Positions 17,913 through 25,483 of a stretch of DNA of 64,000 bases are shown here, one piece after another. The notes beneath the pieces were generated by a model. It saw only the letters and a program-made list of their open reading frames with translations. It was not told the DNA's origin and did no database searches. Source of the stretch: Acidobacteriota bacterium (lineage in GTDB: Bacteria > Acidobacteriota > Terriglobia > Terriglobales > Acidobacteriaceae). The DNA lies in NCBI GenBank assembly GCA_021846985.1, contig JAJZVX010000004.1:62001-126000 (forward strand), in the 5' to 3' direction. The position numbers were made by a program, and so were the translations under genes. Position 1 is the stretch's first letter. Every line of letters starts with the position of its first letter.

Positions 17913-18119
17913 GGCCCGCCTGCCGCGCCGATTGCGCGCGCTTCCTCATCATAGCGGCTTTGCGCACGGGATTCCGAGGCCGCGGCGGGCCGGCGTTCCG
18001 CGTTGTTGCGTCAAGGGGTTATACTTCTTTTCTTGTTCGACACTGCCGCCCGGATAGAGTAGAGAAATCTTGCGCAAAAGCGCGCGTGCGGGAGTCGAGT
18101 TCTCAGAATGGAGTCCGTC

Positions 18120-19229
18120 ATGAAAACGTTTATTTTCCCGTTGGTGGTGGCCATGGCAATGACAGGATGCAAGAAACAGGCGGCACCGGCGAAGGCCGCA
18201 CCGGTCACCGGACCGTTTACCGGCCAAGAGTTGGCCCAGTTCGCAGCGCTGGAACCTATCGACGCGCATGCGCACGCCTTCCAGAGCGATCCGGTGTTTT
18301 ACGACATGCTCAACCGGCTGAATCTGCACATGGTGAGCATTCTCGTTTACAACGACGAAGGCCCGGGCTACCCACACATCCAGGACGAGATCGACAACGG
18401 ATGGAAGTTTGTGGCGGGCAGCGACGGGCGCGCGGTCTTCTGCACCTCCTTTGATCCTTACAAGTGGAACCAGCCGGGCTTTGCCGCCAGGGCCAACCGC
18501 CAGTTGAACAAGGATTTTGACCGCGGCGCGGTGGCCGTGAAGATATGGAAGAACGTCGGCATGGAGATCAAGGACGCCAAGGGAAACTATCTGCTGCCCG
18601 ACAATCCCGTCTTTGCGCCCATTTACAAAGACATCGCGGCGCACAACAAGACGCTGATTGCGCACCTGGCGGAGCCGGATTCTTCGTGGAAAGCGCTTGA
18701 TCCGGCATCGCCCGACTACACGTATTATCGCGACCATCCGATGTGGCACATGTATGGGAAACCGGCGGCGGCTTCAAAGCAGCAGATTCTGGCCGCGCGG
18801 GACCATCTGGTGGAGATGAATCCCGGGCTGCGCGTGATCGGCGCGCATCTGGGCAGCATGGAGTCGGACTTCAAGGGGCTGGGCGAGCGGCTAGACCGCT
18901 ACCCGAACTTTGCCGTGGATATGGCGGCGCGGATGCCGTACGTGATGATGCTGCCCCGGGCCGAGGCCATCGCCTTCATCACCAGGTACCAGGACAAGCT
19001 TCTCTACGCCACCGACAATGAGTTTGGCGCGGGCGACAAGGGCGACGCGGCGGCCATCTCCTGGGAAGATATCTATGCACGGGACTGGCGCTTCCTGGCC
19101 ACCAACGACACGGTGGAGTACAACGGCAGGACTTACGCAGGCCTGGCTTTGCCTGAGCCCATCCTGAAAAAGATCTTCCACGACAACGCGGTGAAGTGGA
19201 TTCCCGGCGTACTGGGCAAGGAGAAGTGA
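18120..19229 (+). CDS. Lipoprotein amidohydrolase (TIM-barrel metal hydrolase)
   Basis: 369 aa from MKTFIF, chosen because GGAG lies six bases upstream; an ATG four codons earlier is less likely. A lipoprotein signal ends in MAMTGC (Cys at residue 16). The mature domain belongs to the amidohydrolase_2 type: DAHAH (metal ligands on strand 1), KIWKNVGME, LIAHLAEPD, VIGAHLGSMESD and YATDNEFG carry the expected His/Asp positions. Such proteins hydrolyse C-N or C-C bonds (for example decarboxylases related to ACMSD), but the substrate here is unknown. As a lipoprotein it should act in the periplasm. It stands alone, facing the HGSNAT-like gene across a terminator. Confidence 0.8.
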   Translation: MKTFIFPLVVAMAMTGCKKQAAPAKAAPVTGPFTGQELAQFAALEPIDAHAHAFQSDPVFYDMLNRLNLHMVSILVYNDEGPGYPHIQDEIDNGWKFVAGSDGRAVFCTSFDPYKWNQPGFAARANRQLNKDFDRGAVAVKIWKNVGMEIKDAKGNYLLPDNPVFAPIYKDIAAHNKTLIAHLAEPDSSWKALDPASPDYTYYRDHPMWHMYGKPAAASKQQILAARDHLVEMNPGLRVIGAHLGSMESDFKGLGERLDRYPNFAVDMAARMPYVMMLPRAEAIAFITRYQDKLLYATDNEFGAGDKGDAAAISWEDIYARDWRFLATNDTVEYNGRTYAGLALPEPILKKIFHDNAVKWIPGVLGKEK

Positions 19230-19282
19230 GGGGGAGCAGCAAGCGCATCGAGGACCGCCAACAGATTGGGCCCAGATGCAAG

Positions 19283-19321
19283 AGCGGCGCGCCGGCGCGG
19301 ATGGCTGGCGCGCCGCTTTTG
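19283..19321. terminator. Terminator between convergent genes
   Basis: Perfect 11-bp stem AGCGGCGCGCC (19283-19293) / GGCGCGCCGCT (19307-19317), with a TTTTG tail on the + strand. It separates the amidohydrolase and the HGSNAT-like gene. Confidence 0.82.
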
Positions 19322-19331
19322 CCGCGCCTCC

Positions 19332-20528
19332 TCAGATGCGGATAAAGAGCCGCCTTTTGAACATCCAGTAGAGCATGAGCCAGTAGCTGAAGAGCGTGAG
19401 GGCGCCCAGCACCGTGGGCTCCACGGCGGCGCCGAAGATGTTAAGCACGCGCATGCCGAGGTGGATGCGGAAGCTGCTTTCCACAAAGTCTTCGCAGAGG
19501 TGGGCGATCAAGTAGGCGGCGATGGAGTTCATGCCGACGACGACGAGGGGGAAGGCGATCTTGCGGTGTTTTTTGATGTCCACGACCCACGAGAATGCGG
19601 CCAGGAAAAGGAAGCAAACGCCGCCGGAGAAGAGAGTCCAGGCGGGTGTCCAGATGCGCTTGACAATGGGGCAGATGTGGGCAACGTGGAGGAAGAGGCC
19701 ACCGGCGATGAGGACCAGGGCGGCGATGAGGAACTTGCGCATGGGGACTTTGGGCTCCGACTGAAGGAACCATCGACCGGCGGCGAGGCCGAGCAGCATG
19801 GTGCCCAGGGTGGGAATGAAGCTGAGGGTCAGGTAACCGCCGTCGTTAAAGAGGAAGCGGCTGGGCCGGGGCAGGATGTTGAGGAACCAGAGGTCGAAGG
19901 CCTGGCCGAAGTTGCTGTTTTTGTTCCAGTGGGAGAGGAAGCCGGTGTAGAGGTGGTGCCAGTTGGCCGGCACGCCGACGGCGGCGTAGTCGAAGGCCGG
20001 CCCGGGCGCCGGATAGATGGCCCAGGCCAGCCAGTAGAAGAAGAGGATGGCGCCAAAGGCGGTCCACTGCCAGCGCGGGCGCGTGAAGGCCAGCAGAAAC
20101 GCGAAGGTATAGCCGAGTCCGATCTGGGTCAGCGTGTCCTCGAATGTGAAGTTGGTCATGGGGCTCGACATGGAGCGGAGGAAGATGCCGAGAAAGACGA
20201 GCACCAGGCTGCGCCAGATGGTGTGCAGGAGCGCGCGCTTGAAGCTGGCGCCTTTCTTCTGCCGGCTGCGTATGGAGTAGGGCAGCGCCACGCCGACCAG
20301 AAAGGTGAAGCCGGGCTGGATGGTGTCGTGCAGGCTCATCCCCGCCCACTCGACGTGGGATTGGTTAAAGGCCAGGAACTGCCAGATGGCGTTTTGGGGA
20401 AAGGAGCGCGCCACCTCCGCGAAGCGCATCACCTCGCCCATCATCAGCAGCATGACCAGCCCGCGGTAGGCGTCCACCGCCACGTTGCGCTGCTGCTGCT
20501 CTTCCACTTTCGTGACTATATCCGTCAT
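19332..20528 (-). CDS. HGSNAT/DUF5009-like membrane acyltransferase
   Basis: 398 aa with about ten hydrophobic segments. The N-terminal block RNVAVDAYRGLVMLLMM (residues about 14-30) is the hallmark of heparan-alpha-glucosaminide N-acetyltransferase-like (DUF5009/DUF1624) proteins. A His follows in the first periplasmic-side loops (LAFNQSHVEW), then FTFLVGVALPYSIRSR, and the C-terminal VVVGMNSIAAYLIAHL. Family members move acetyl groups across membranes to amino sugars. Bacterial members are common in glycan-degrading species, which fits the GH enzymes nearby. Start MTDIV chosen since the upstream open stretch is Cys/Arg-rich and unlike the family. The substrate is not known. Confidence 0.8.
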   Translation of the reverse strand: MTDIVTKVEEQQQRNVAVDAYRGLVMLLMMGEVMRFAEVARSFPQNAIWQFLAFNQSHVEWAGMSLHDTIQPGFTFLVGVALPYSIRSRQKKGASFKRALLHTIWRSLVLVFLGIFLRSMSSPMTNFTFEDTLTQIGLGYTFAFLLAFTRPRWQWTAFGAILFFYWLAWAIYPAPGPAFDYAAVGVPANWHHLYTGFLSHWNKNSNFGQAFDLWFLNILPRPSRFLFNDGGYLTLSFIPTLGTMLLGLAAGRWFLQSEPKVPMRKFLIAALVLIAGGLFLHVAHICPIVKRIWTPAWTLFSGGVCFLFLAAFSWVVDIKKHRKIAFPLVVVGMNSIAAYLIAHLCEDFVESSFRIHLGMRVLNIFGAAVEPTVLGALTLFSYWLMLYWMFKRRLFIRI

Positions 20529-20672
20529 TTTTTGTCCTCGCCCGGCGCAGAAAACCCACCGCGCAGAACATTCTATTTGCCGGAAGCGCCGCGGGACAGC
20601 GGAAATGCAGGGCAAGGGCAAAAGCCCTGCGCGGGCAGGACTTTGCGGTGCGGGGACGCGCGGGAACCGGCT

Positions 20673-21320
20673 CTATTTGCGCGGCGCGGGCCTGGCGGGG
20701 CGGCGCGCGGGCTTTACGGATTTGGCGGGCGGGCGGGGGAAGACGACGGCCTGCTGCTCGATGAGCCGCATCAACTCGGCGGCTGTGGCGCGGGAGGGCG
20801 TTTTGCGGCCGGTCGAGCGCCAGCGGTCGGCGGCGATGCCGGCGATCATCATGGCCGTTTGGGCAGCAAGGACGATGCGCAGATCGTCTGGCTTGGCATG
20901 AAGGCGGTGGGCGAGGAGCTTGCAGAGCTGACGCTGCTGCTCGGCGATGTAGTCCCAGAGGCGGGCGCGGGCGACGGGAGCCTTATCGATGATGGAACGT
21001 ACCAGCAGGGTTTCGGTTTCCCGGGCATCTTCGGCTTCGAGGGTGGTGAAGATGGCCTGCGCGAGCGCCTCGTCCACAGGGCGCTTCATCGAGCAGGCGG
21101 CAAAGACGCGCGCAAACTCCTCGGCATAGGATTTGAACCGCGAGAGCACGATCAGATCCTTGCTGGGGAAGCAGCGGTAGAGGGTGGAAGGGCTCAGCTC
21201 GGCGGCGCGGGCGATGGATTCCATGGTGGTTTGCTCGTAGCCATGGCGGGCGAAGAGGGCCAGCGCCTCGCGGACGATGCGTTCCCGGTTGCGTTGAGCC
21301 TTCTTTTCGCGCAAACCCAT
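20673..21320 (-). CDS. TetR family transcriptional regulator
   Basis: 215 aa. The N-terminal TetR DNA-binding domain is clear: RNRERIVREALALFARHGYE (residues about 10-29), then TTMESIARAAELSPSTLYRCFPSK (helix-turn-helix). The C-terminal ligand domain is helical (AIFTTLEAEDA to RHRLHAKPDD-like) and ends in a Lys/Pro/Arg-rich tail (PPAKSVKPARRPARP). It is transcribed divergently from the GH5 gene across 144 bases that hold a perfect palindrome TGTCAATTGACA, the probable operator. Likely represses itself and the glycoside hydrolase; ligand unknown. No Shine-Dalgarno is seen before the ATG, and the predicted -10 would place the start of transcription at the ATG, giving a leaderless message. Confidence 0.86.
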   Translation of the reverse strand: MGLREKKAQRNRERIVREALALFARHGYEQTTMESIARAAELSPSTLYRCFPSKDLIVLSRFKSYAEEFARVFAACSMKRPVDEALAQAIFTTLEAEDARETETLLVRSIIDKAPVARARLWDYIAEQQRQLCKLLAHRLHAKPDDLRIVLAAQTAMMIAGIAADRWRSTGRKTPSRATAAELMRLIEQQAVVFPRPPAKSVKPARRPARPAPRK

Positions 21321-21326
21321 GCAGGC

Positions 21327-21386
21327 ATTGTGCCTAAAACTGAAATCAAATGTCAATTGACAGTAACTATCATAATCACGGATACT
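21327..21386. promoter_or_regulatory. Divergent promoter with shared palindromic operator
   Basis: TGTCAATTGACA (21351-21362) is a perfect 12-bp palindrome. Read in either direction its outer half is TTGACA, a consensus -35 box. On the + strand GATACT (21381-21386) follows after 18 bases. On the - strand CACAAT (21332-21327) follows after 18 bases. It lies 31 bases before the TetR start and about 100 before the GH5 start. A TetR-family dimer bound here would block both promoters. Confidence 0.62.
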
Positions 21387-21464
21387 TCTCGTTATCCTGA
21401 CCGGGCAGCCAGGACGCGCCACGCGCGCGCCGGGCGCGGACCGCAGGACAGGTGGAGACCAACC

Positions 21465-22991
21465 GTGAAGATGCAAACATATTTCTTTGCATGCCTGCTG
21501 GGACTGGCGGGCTTACTCGCTCCCGGCGTGGCGTGCGCCCAGGCCAGCCACAACAACGAATTTGTAAAGCGCGACGGCACGCGCCTTACGCTGGGCGGGG
21601 AGACCTTCCGCTTTGGAGGGTCGAATATCGAGTGGCTGGGCGTGGAGGGATACGGGCCGTTCGATCCGATGGGACCGCACTATCCGAGCCGCTATGAGAT
21701 CAACGACGCGCTGGACACGGCGAAGATGATGGGGGCGCGAGTGATCCGCTCGCAAACGCTGGGCGACAGCATCGGCTGCCCGGAGTGCATCGAGCCCAAG
21801 CTGGGCGAGTTCAACCCCGAGGCTTTCCGGCACATCGACTATGTATTAAAGGCGGCGCACGACCGGGGACTGCGGCTGATCTTCACGCTGGCGGGCGACT
21901 GCGCCAACTGCGAACTGAGCGGACCGGGCGAGTACTTCAAGGACATGGGGCCGAACGGCGCGAAGGATTTCTTTACCGATCCCAAGGTGATAGGGCGCTT
22001 CGAGCAGCACATCGCCGCTTTGTTGAACCACAAGAACTCGCTCACCGGCGTTGCCTACAAAGACGATCCGGCGATTCTGGCCTGGGAAAACTGCAACATG
22101 TGCGGCATCTTTGTGCCTCTTGTCGATCCACATGCCGACATGTCGAAGTACGCGAGCTGGGTAGACGTGATCGGCAACTACATCAAGTCCATCGACAAGA
22201 AGCATCTGTATGAGGACAACAGCGGCTTGTTCCTTTTTGACAAAAGCGGCGCGGCGCTGAGCACACGCACTCCGGACATCATTACGTCGGAGTACTATCC
22301 GCACTGGGATGCAATGTTTGCTCTGTTTGGGGGAGGAGAGAAGACGACCGCGGAAACCTTCCGCAAGCATGCGGAGCTGATCACGGGCCACGGCAAGGTG
22401 TACGTGGTGAACGAATACGGCTGGGACGTGACGGACTGGGCGACGCAGGCGGATCTGAAGCAGGCGCTGGACACGATGAAGGACGATGGCAAGATCGCGG
22501 GCGATCTGTTCTGGGCGCTGCAGGCGCACAATACGGAGTTCGGGTGGCAGCCGCTGCCCGTGAACGTAGCCAACAAGGCCTACTCGGAGCGCGGCGAGAG
22601 CGGGCAGTGGTGGGCGCTCTACTACGGCGGGATTGACACGTTGATCAACAGCAAGGAGGATATGGCGGCGCGGGCCGAGCTGCTGCGCGCGCATGCCTTC
22701 CAGATAGCGGGCGAGGCCGTGCCTCCGCATGCCATTCCACCGGCGCCGGTGGTGACCACCAAGGCCATGGGCGTGCTGGGCTGGCGGGGTTCGGCGGGCG
22801 CGGTGAGCTACTCGATCGAGCGGCAGGATACGCCGGGCGCAGAGTGGAAGACGATCTGCGACAAGTGCGCGACCGACGCGGAGACGCCGTGGATCGATCC
22901 CCAGCCGGGTCCGGGCATCTTTACCACGCGCTACCGGGTGATCGCCTACAACGCGGACGGCAAGGCGAGCGCGCCTTCGGAGCCGCGGTAG
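21465..22991 (+). CDS. Secreted GH5-type glycoside hydrolase with FN3-like tail, altered acid/base residue
   Basis: 508 aa. A GTG start at 21465 has GGTGGAG seven bases upstream (ATG two codons later is the alternative). The signal peptide ends at about PGVACAQ. A (beta/alpha)8 domain resembling GH5 mannanases/cellulases covers about residues 30-415, and a fibronectin-III-like module (about 425-508) ends the protein. The nucleophile-type segment VVNEYGWD is intact. The segment expected to carry the acid/base Asn-Glu reads WENCNMCG: Met replaces Glu (22098-22100). The paralogue at the right end of the window keeps WETDNEIG there. Catalysis may therefore be impaired or use another residue. Divergent from a TetR gene that probably controls it; a strong terminator follows. 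Confidence 0.82.
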   Translation: MKMQTYFFACLLGLAGLLAPGVACAQASHNNEFVKRDGTRLTLGGETFRFGGSNIEWLGVEGYGPFDPMGPHYPSRYEINDALDTAKMMGARVIRSQTLGDSIGCPECIEPKLGEFNPEAFRHIDYVLKAAHDRGLRLIFTLAGDCANCELSGPGEYFKDMGPNGAKDFFTDPKVIGRFEQHIAALLNHKNSLTGVAYKDDPAILAWENCNMCGIFVPLVDPHADMSKYASWVDVIGNYIKSIDKKHLYEDNSGLFLFDKSGAALSTRTPDIITSEYYPHWDAMFALFGGGEKTTAETFRKHAELITGHGKVYVVNEYGWDVTDWATQADLKQALDTMKDDGKIAGDLFWALQAHNTEFGWQPLPVNVANKAYSERGESGQWWALYYGGIDTLINSKEDMAARAELLRAHAFQIAGEAVPPHAIPPAPVVTTKAMGVLGWRGSAGAVSYSIERQDTPGAEWKTICDKCATDAETPWIDPQPGPGIFTTRYRVIAYNADGKASAPSEPR

Positions 22992-23023
22992 GGACGGGCC
23001 TGCAGGCCCCTGCTCCCGCCGGC

Positions 23024-23060
23024 AAGAAGGGCGCGGCTGCGGCCGCGCCCTCTTCTTTTT
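23024..23060. terminator. Terminator between GH5 gene and rho
   Basis: Stem GGGCGCGGC (23029-23037) / GCCGCGCCC (23042-23050), loop TGCG, extended by AAGAA with TCTTCTT and a T-run on the + strand. It separates the convergent GH5 and rho genes. Confidence 0.85.
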
Positions 23061-23073
23061 GCGCGCGGGGTTC

Positions 23074-24324
23074 TTAGAGCTGGTTCATGTTGGCGAGGAA
23101 CTCGGCGTTGTTGCGGGCCTTCTCGAGGCGGCTGATGAGCAGTTCCATGGCCTCGACGGGCGAAAGCGGATTGAGCACGCGACGGAGGATGAAGACGCGC
23201 TGCAAATCTTCCTTGGGAATGAGCAGCTCTTCCTTGCGGGTGCCGGAGCGCTGGATGTCGATGGCAGGGAAGACGCGCTTGTCGACCAGCTTGCGGTCAA
23301 GGATGATTTCCATGTTGCCAGTGCCCTTGAACTCTTCGAAGATGACTTCGTCCATGCGCGAGCCGGTATCGACGAGGGCGGTGGCGATGATGGTAAGCGA
23401 GCCGCCTTCTTCGATGTTGCGGGCGGCGCCGAAGAAGCGCTTGGGGCGCTGCAGGGCGTTGGAATCGACGCCGCCGGAAAGCACTTTGCCGGAAGGCGGC
23501 ACGATGGTGTTGTACGCGCGGGCGAGGCGGGTGATGGAGTCGAGCAGGATGACGACGTCGCGCTTGTGCTCGACCAGGCGCTTGGCCTTCTCGATGACCA
23601 TCTCGGCCACCTGGACGTGGCGGGCGGCGGGCTCGTCGAAGGTGGAGCTGATGACTTCGCCCTTGACGCTGCGCTGCATGTCGGTGACTTCTTCGGGGCG
23701 CTCGTCGATGAGCAGGACGATAAGCACCACCTCGGGGTGGTTGGAGGTGACGGAGTTGGCAATGGACTGCAGGAGCATGGTTTTGCCGGTGCGGGGCGGG
23801 GCGACGATGAGTCCGCGCTGTCCCTTGCCCACGGGCGTGAGCAGATCCATGACCCGGCCGCTGACCGCCTCGCGCACGGTTTCCATCTTGATGCGCTCCT
23901 CGGGATAAAGGGGCGTGAGGTTGTCGAAAAGGATCTTGTTGCGCGTTTCCTCGGGAGACTCGAAGTTGATGGCTTCGATTTTGACCAGGGCGAAGTATTT
24001 CTCGCCCTCGTGGGGGGGCCGGACGTTGCCGCTGATAGAGTCGCCGGTCTTGAGGTCGAATTTGCGAATCTGCGACGGCGAGACGTAGATGTCGTCGGGA
24101 CCGGGGAGATAGTTATAGTCCGGAGAGCGCAAAAAGCCGTAGCCGTCGGGGAGGATCTCCAGCACGCCCTCGGCGAAGATGTGGCCCTCCTTCTCGCTCT
24201 GCGCCTGCAGAATCTTGAAGATGAGGTCTTGTTTGCGAAGGCCGCTGGTGCCCGGGATCTCCAGGGTGCGCGCAATGCGGCTCAGTTCGGTAATGTTCTT
24301 TTCCTTCAGTTCTGCGATGGTCAT
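23074..24324 (-). CDS. rho: Transcription termination factor Rho
   Basis: 416 aa RNA-dependent ATPase hexamer. The N-terminal helical domain starts [17 protein letters not shown]. It is followed by the cold-shock-like RNA-binding domain ([20 protein letters not shown], then [11 protein letters not shown]). The ATPase core has Walker [12 protein letters not shown], Walker [17 protein letters not shown] and [19 protein letters not shown]. The R-loop [29 protein letters not shown] is split over the standard positions. Start ATG 24324 is chosen over a GTG two codons upstream. No insertion or extended N-domain is seen. rpoZ lies upstream on the same strand but a terminator and a hairpin separate them. 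Confidence 0.97.
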   Translation of the reverse strand: MTIAELKEKNITELSRIARTLEIPGTSGLRKQDLIFKILQAQSEKEGHIFAEGVLEILPDGYGFLRSPDYNYLPGPDDIYVSPSQIRKFDLKTGDSISGNVRPPHEGEKYFALVKIEAINFESPEETRNKILFDNLTPLYPEERIKMETVREAVSGRVMDLLTPVGKGQRGLIVAPPRTGKTMLLQSIANSVTSNHPEVVLIVLLIDERPEEVTDMQRSVKGEVISSTFDEPAARHVQVAEMVIEKAKRLVEHKRDVVILLDSITRLARAYNTIVPPSGKVLSGGVDSNALQRPKRFFGAARNIEEGGSLTIIATALVDTGSRMDEVIFEEFKGTGNMEIILDRKLVDKRVFPAIDIQRSGTRKEELLIPKEDLQRVFILRRVLNPLSPVEAMELLISRLEKARNNAEFLANMNQL

Positions 24325-24479
24325 AGGCACCTGCGATTAGGCGGGATGTGAGTGAGGGGGGCGTGGGAGGGGGTGTGGCTCCATCGGGATCGGGATGGCC
24401 CAGGATGGAGCCGGCGTGAACCGGACTGGATATGGTCTCCTTACGTGAAGGGGAGTTACTGAAGAAGCGGGGGATGAGC

Positions 24480-24516
24480 GTCCGCTGTTGCAGGCGGACC
24501 GCCAGCAACAGCGGAC
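24480..24516 (-). promoter_or_regulatory. Long perfect hairpin in the rho leader
   Basis: A 12-bp perfect stem (24480-24491 with 24505-24516: GTCCGCTGTTGC / GCAACAGCGGAC) encloses a 13-base loop that is itself palindromic (GGCGG A CCGCC). It sits about 155 bases before the rho start and just past the rpoZ terminator. No T-run lies downstream on the - strand, so it is unlikely to be a plain terminator; rho genes are commonly autoregulated through their leaders. Confidence 0.5.
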
Positions 24517-24520
24517 AAAG

Positions 24521-24562
24521 AAAAAGCCCCCGGGAGCCGCCGTCAGGCGGCGCGGCGGGCTT
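24521..24562 (-). terminator. Terminator overlapping the rpoZ stop
   Basis: On the - strand the sequence forms AAGCCC...GCCGCC-TGAC-GGCGGC...GGGCTT followed by TTTC. The inner stem spans the rpoZ stop codon and the outer stem is interrupted. A T-run follows in the rpoZ direction. Confidence 0.65.
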
Positions 24563-24764
24563 CCTCGGGCTGGGTCTCGGCGGCCTCGGCTGGTGCCGGG
24601 GCTCCTGGATTGGTGTCGTGGAAACGGGCAAACACCTCATTCGCTGTATCTTGCAGCCGGGTATTCGGCTTATGCAGCTTGCGGGTTGCCTTGCTGGCCA
24701 GTTGACAGAGCTGGTAGCGATTGGACACCTGCGAAAGTGCCCGAAAGACCAAATCAGAGCGCAT
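24543..24764 (-). CDS. rpoZ: DNA-directed RNA polymerase omega subunit
   Basis: 73 aa. It assists assembly of the beta-prime subunit in RNA polymerase. The conserved omega pattern is present: MRSDLVFRALSQVSNRYQL (first helix with the N-R-Y-Q-L motif), then LASKATRKLH, then ANEVFARF in the third helix. The tail is short and Pro/Ala/Glu-rich (PGAPAPAEAAETQPEEA). AAGGAGA lies seven bases before the ATG. Length is at the short end of the family (70-100 aa), as in other acidobacteria. It lies next to rho rather than the common gmk partner; both are on the same strand but a terminator lies between them. Confidence 0.85.
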   Translation of the reverse strand: MRSDLVFRALSQVSNRYQLCQLASKATRKLHKPNTRLQDTANEVFARFHDTNPGAPAPAEAAETQPEEARRAA

Positions 24765-25160
24765 GACAATCTCTCCTTAAGGGTTGTCTTCCCGTACGGC
24801 GCGCTCTGCACGCCGCCGGTGCAATCTGGGGCCGCAACCGAAAAACAGGGCGCCCCGCTGTTCCGCTCCCACCATTTAGACGCAACAATCCACCTTCCAG
24901 TGCACAAAGTTCACGCGCATTTTGCGCGTCATCACGGAGGCCCGGAACCGCGCCGGGGAGACATTGATCCGTTCCTGGCTCATCTTTGCGCCTGTTCTCA
25001 TCACTTTCGCAGTGAACCGAACGCAGCCCTGCATCAACCGATGAGCGCAAGCTCAAAAATATGATGTGGGAAGGGACAGATGTACACACAATCACGCCTG
25101 GCAATCTGGCCACAGAGACGGTAGTTTGAATGTATACCGGCGGAGGGCTCCGGTCAATAG

Positions 25161-25186
25161 TTTTTTCCTGCCGTTTTTTCCTGCCG
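25161..25186. repeat. Tandem 13-bp duplication
   Basis: TTTTTTCCTGCCG occurs twice without gap (25161-25173 and 25174-25186). It directly precedes the coding-like stretch before cheA. Confidence 0.85.
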
Positions 25187-25190
25187 GGGA

Positions 25191-25379
25191 GCGATTGACG
25201 GCAAGGAGATTGTGTACGAGCGCGAGCTGGAACCGGGCGAGTTTGTCTGCACATGGCTGAGCGGCTTCTCGCCGCGGCCTTCCAACTTCGATTTCACGGT
25301 GGAAAACCGCGCGACCGGGATGGGGGTGGAGGAGAGCGCCGACCGGCCGCGCGCGCAGCCCAGCCGCGCGGGGATTTGA
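25191..25379 (+). pseudogene. Possible gene remnant or small ORF upstream of cheA
   Basis: One frame reads IDGKEIVYERELEPGEF, then TWLSGFSPRPSNFDFTVENRA-like protein sequence, and ends at a TGA at 25377. The amino-acid composition looks like a real protein. No ATG is available; the only in-frame start is a GTG at 25212, giving 55 residues, with AAGGAG only three bases before it. The reading is open back to a TAG just before the tandem repeat. It may be the 3' part of a gene disrupted by the 13-bp duplication, or a genuine small ORF. I recognise no family. It is on the same strand as cheA and ends about 105 bases before it. Confidence 0.35.
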
Positions 25380-25483
25380 GGCGGATCTTCCTCCGGCTCA
25401 AGTCGAATTCATTCCCACCGATAAAGGACTTGAAAGCTTGCCGAGCCGGGAGTGGATCACGGCCGGGCGGATGAGTGGGCGCC

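Larger units (their letters stand above)
24765..25483. other. 719-base region between rpoZ and cheA
   Basis: Contains the rpoZ upstream region, a small hairpin ACGCGCA-TTT-TGCGCGT (24913-24929), a tandem 13-bp duplication (25161-25186) and a coding-like but start-less stretch (25191-25379) listed separately. The rest shows no gene, no tRNA and no clear promoter. Codon statistics would be needed to decide whether further remnants are present. Confidence 0.5.

Noticed and set aside
19266..21464. Open + strand reading frame of over 700 codons before the GH5 gene
   Set aside because: It runs antisense to the HGSNAT-like and TetR genes and is Glu/Gly/Arg/Ala-rich with no family resemblance; long spurious frames are expected in this GC-rich DNA. 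The real GH5 start is the GTG/ATG at 21465/21471.
24913..24929. Hairpin ACGCGCA-TTT-TGCGCGT as a terminator or riboswitch
   Set aside because: Short stem with no adjacent gene end and no T-run; likely chance in GC-rich DNA.
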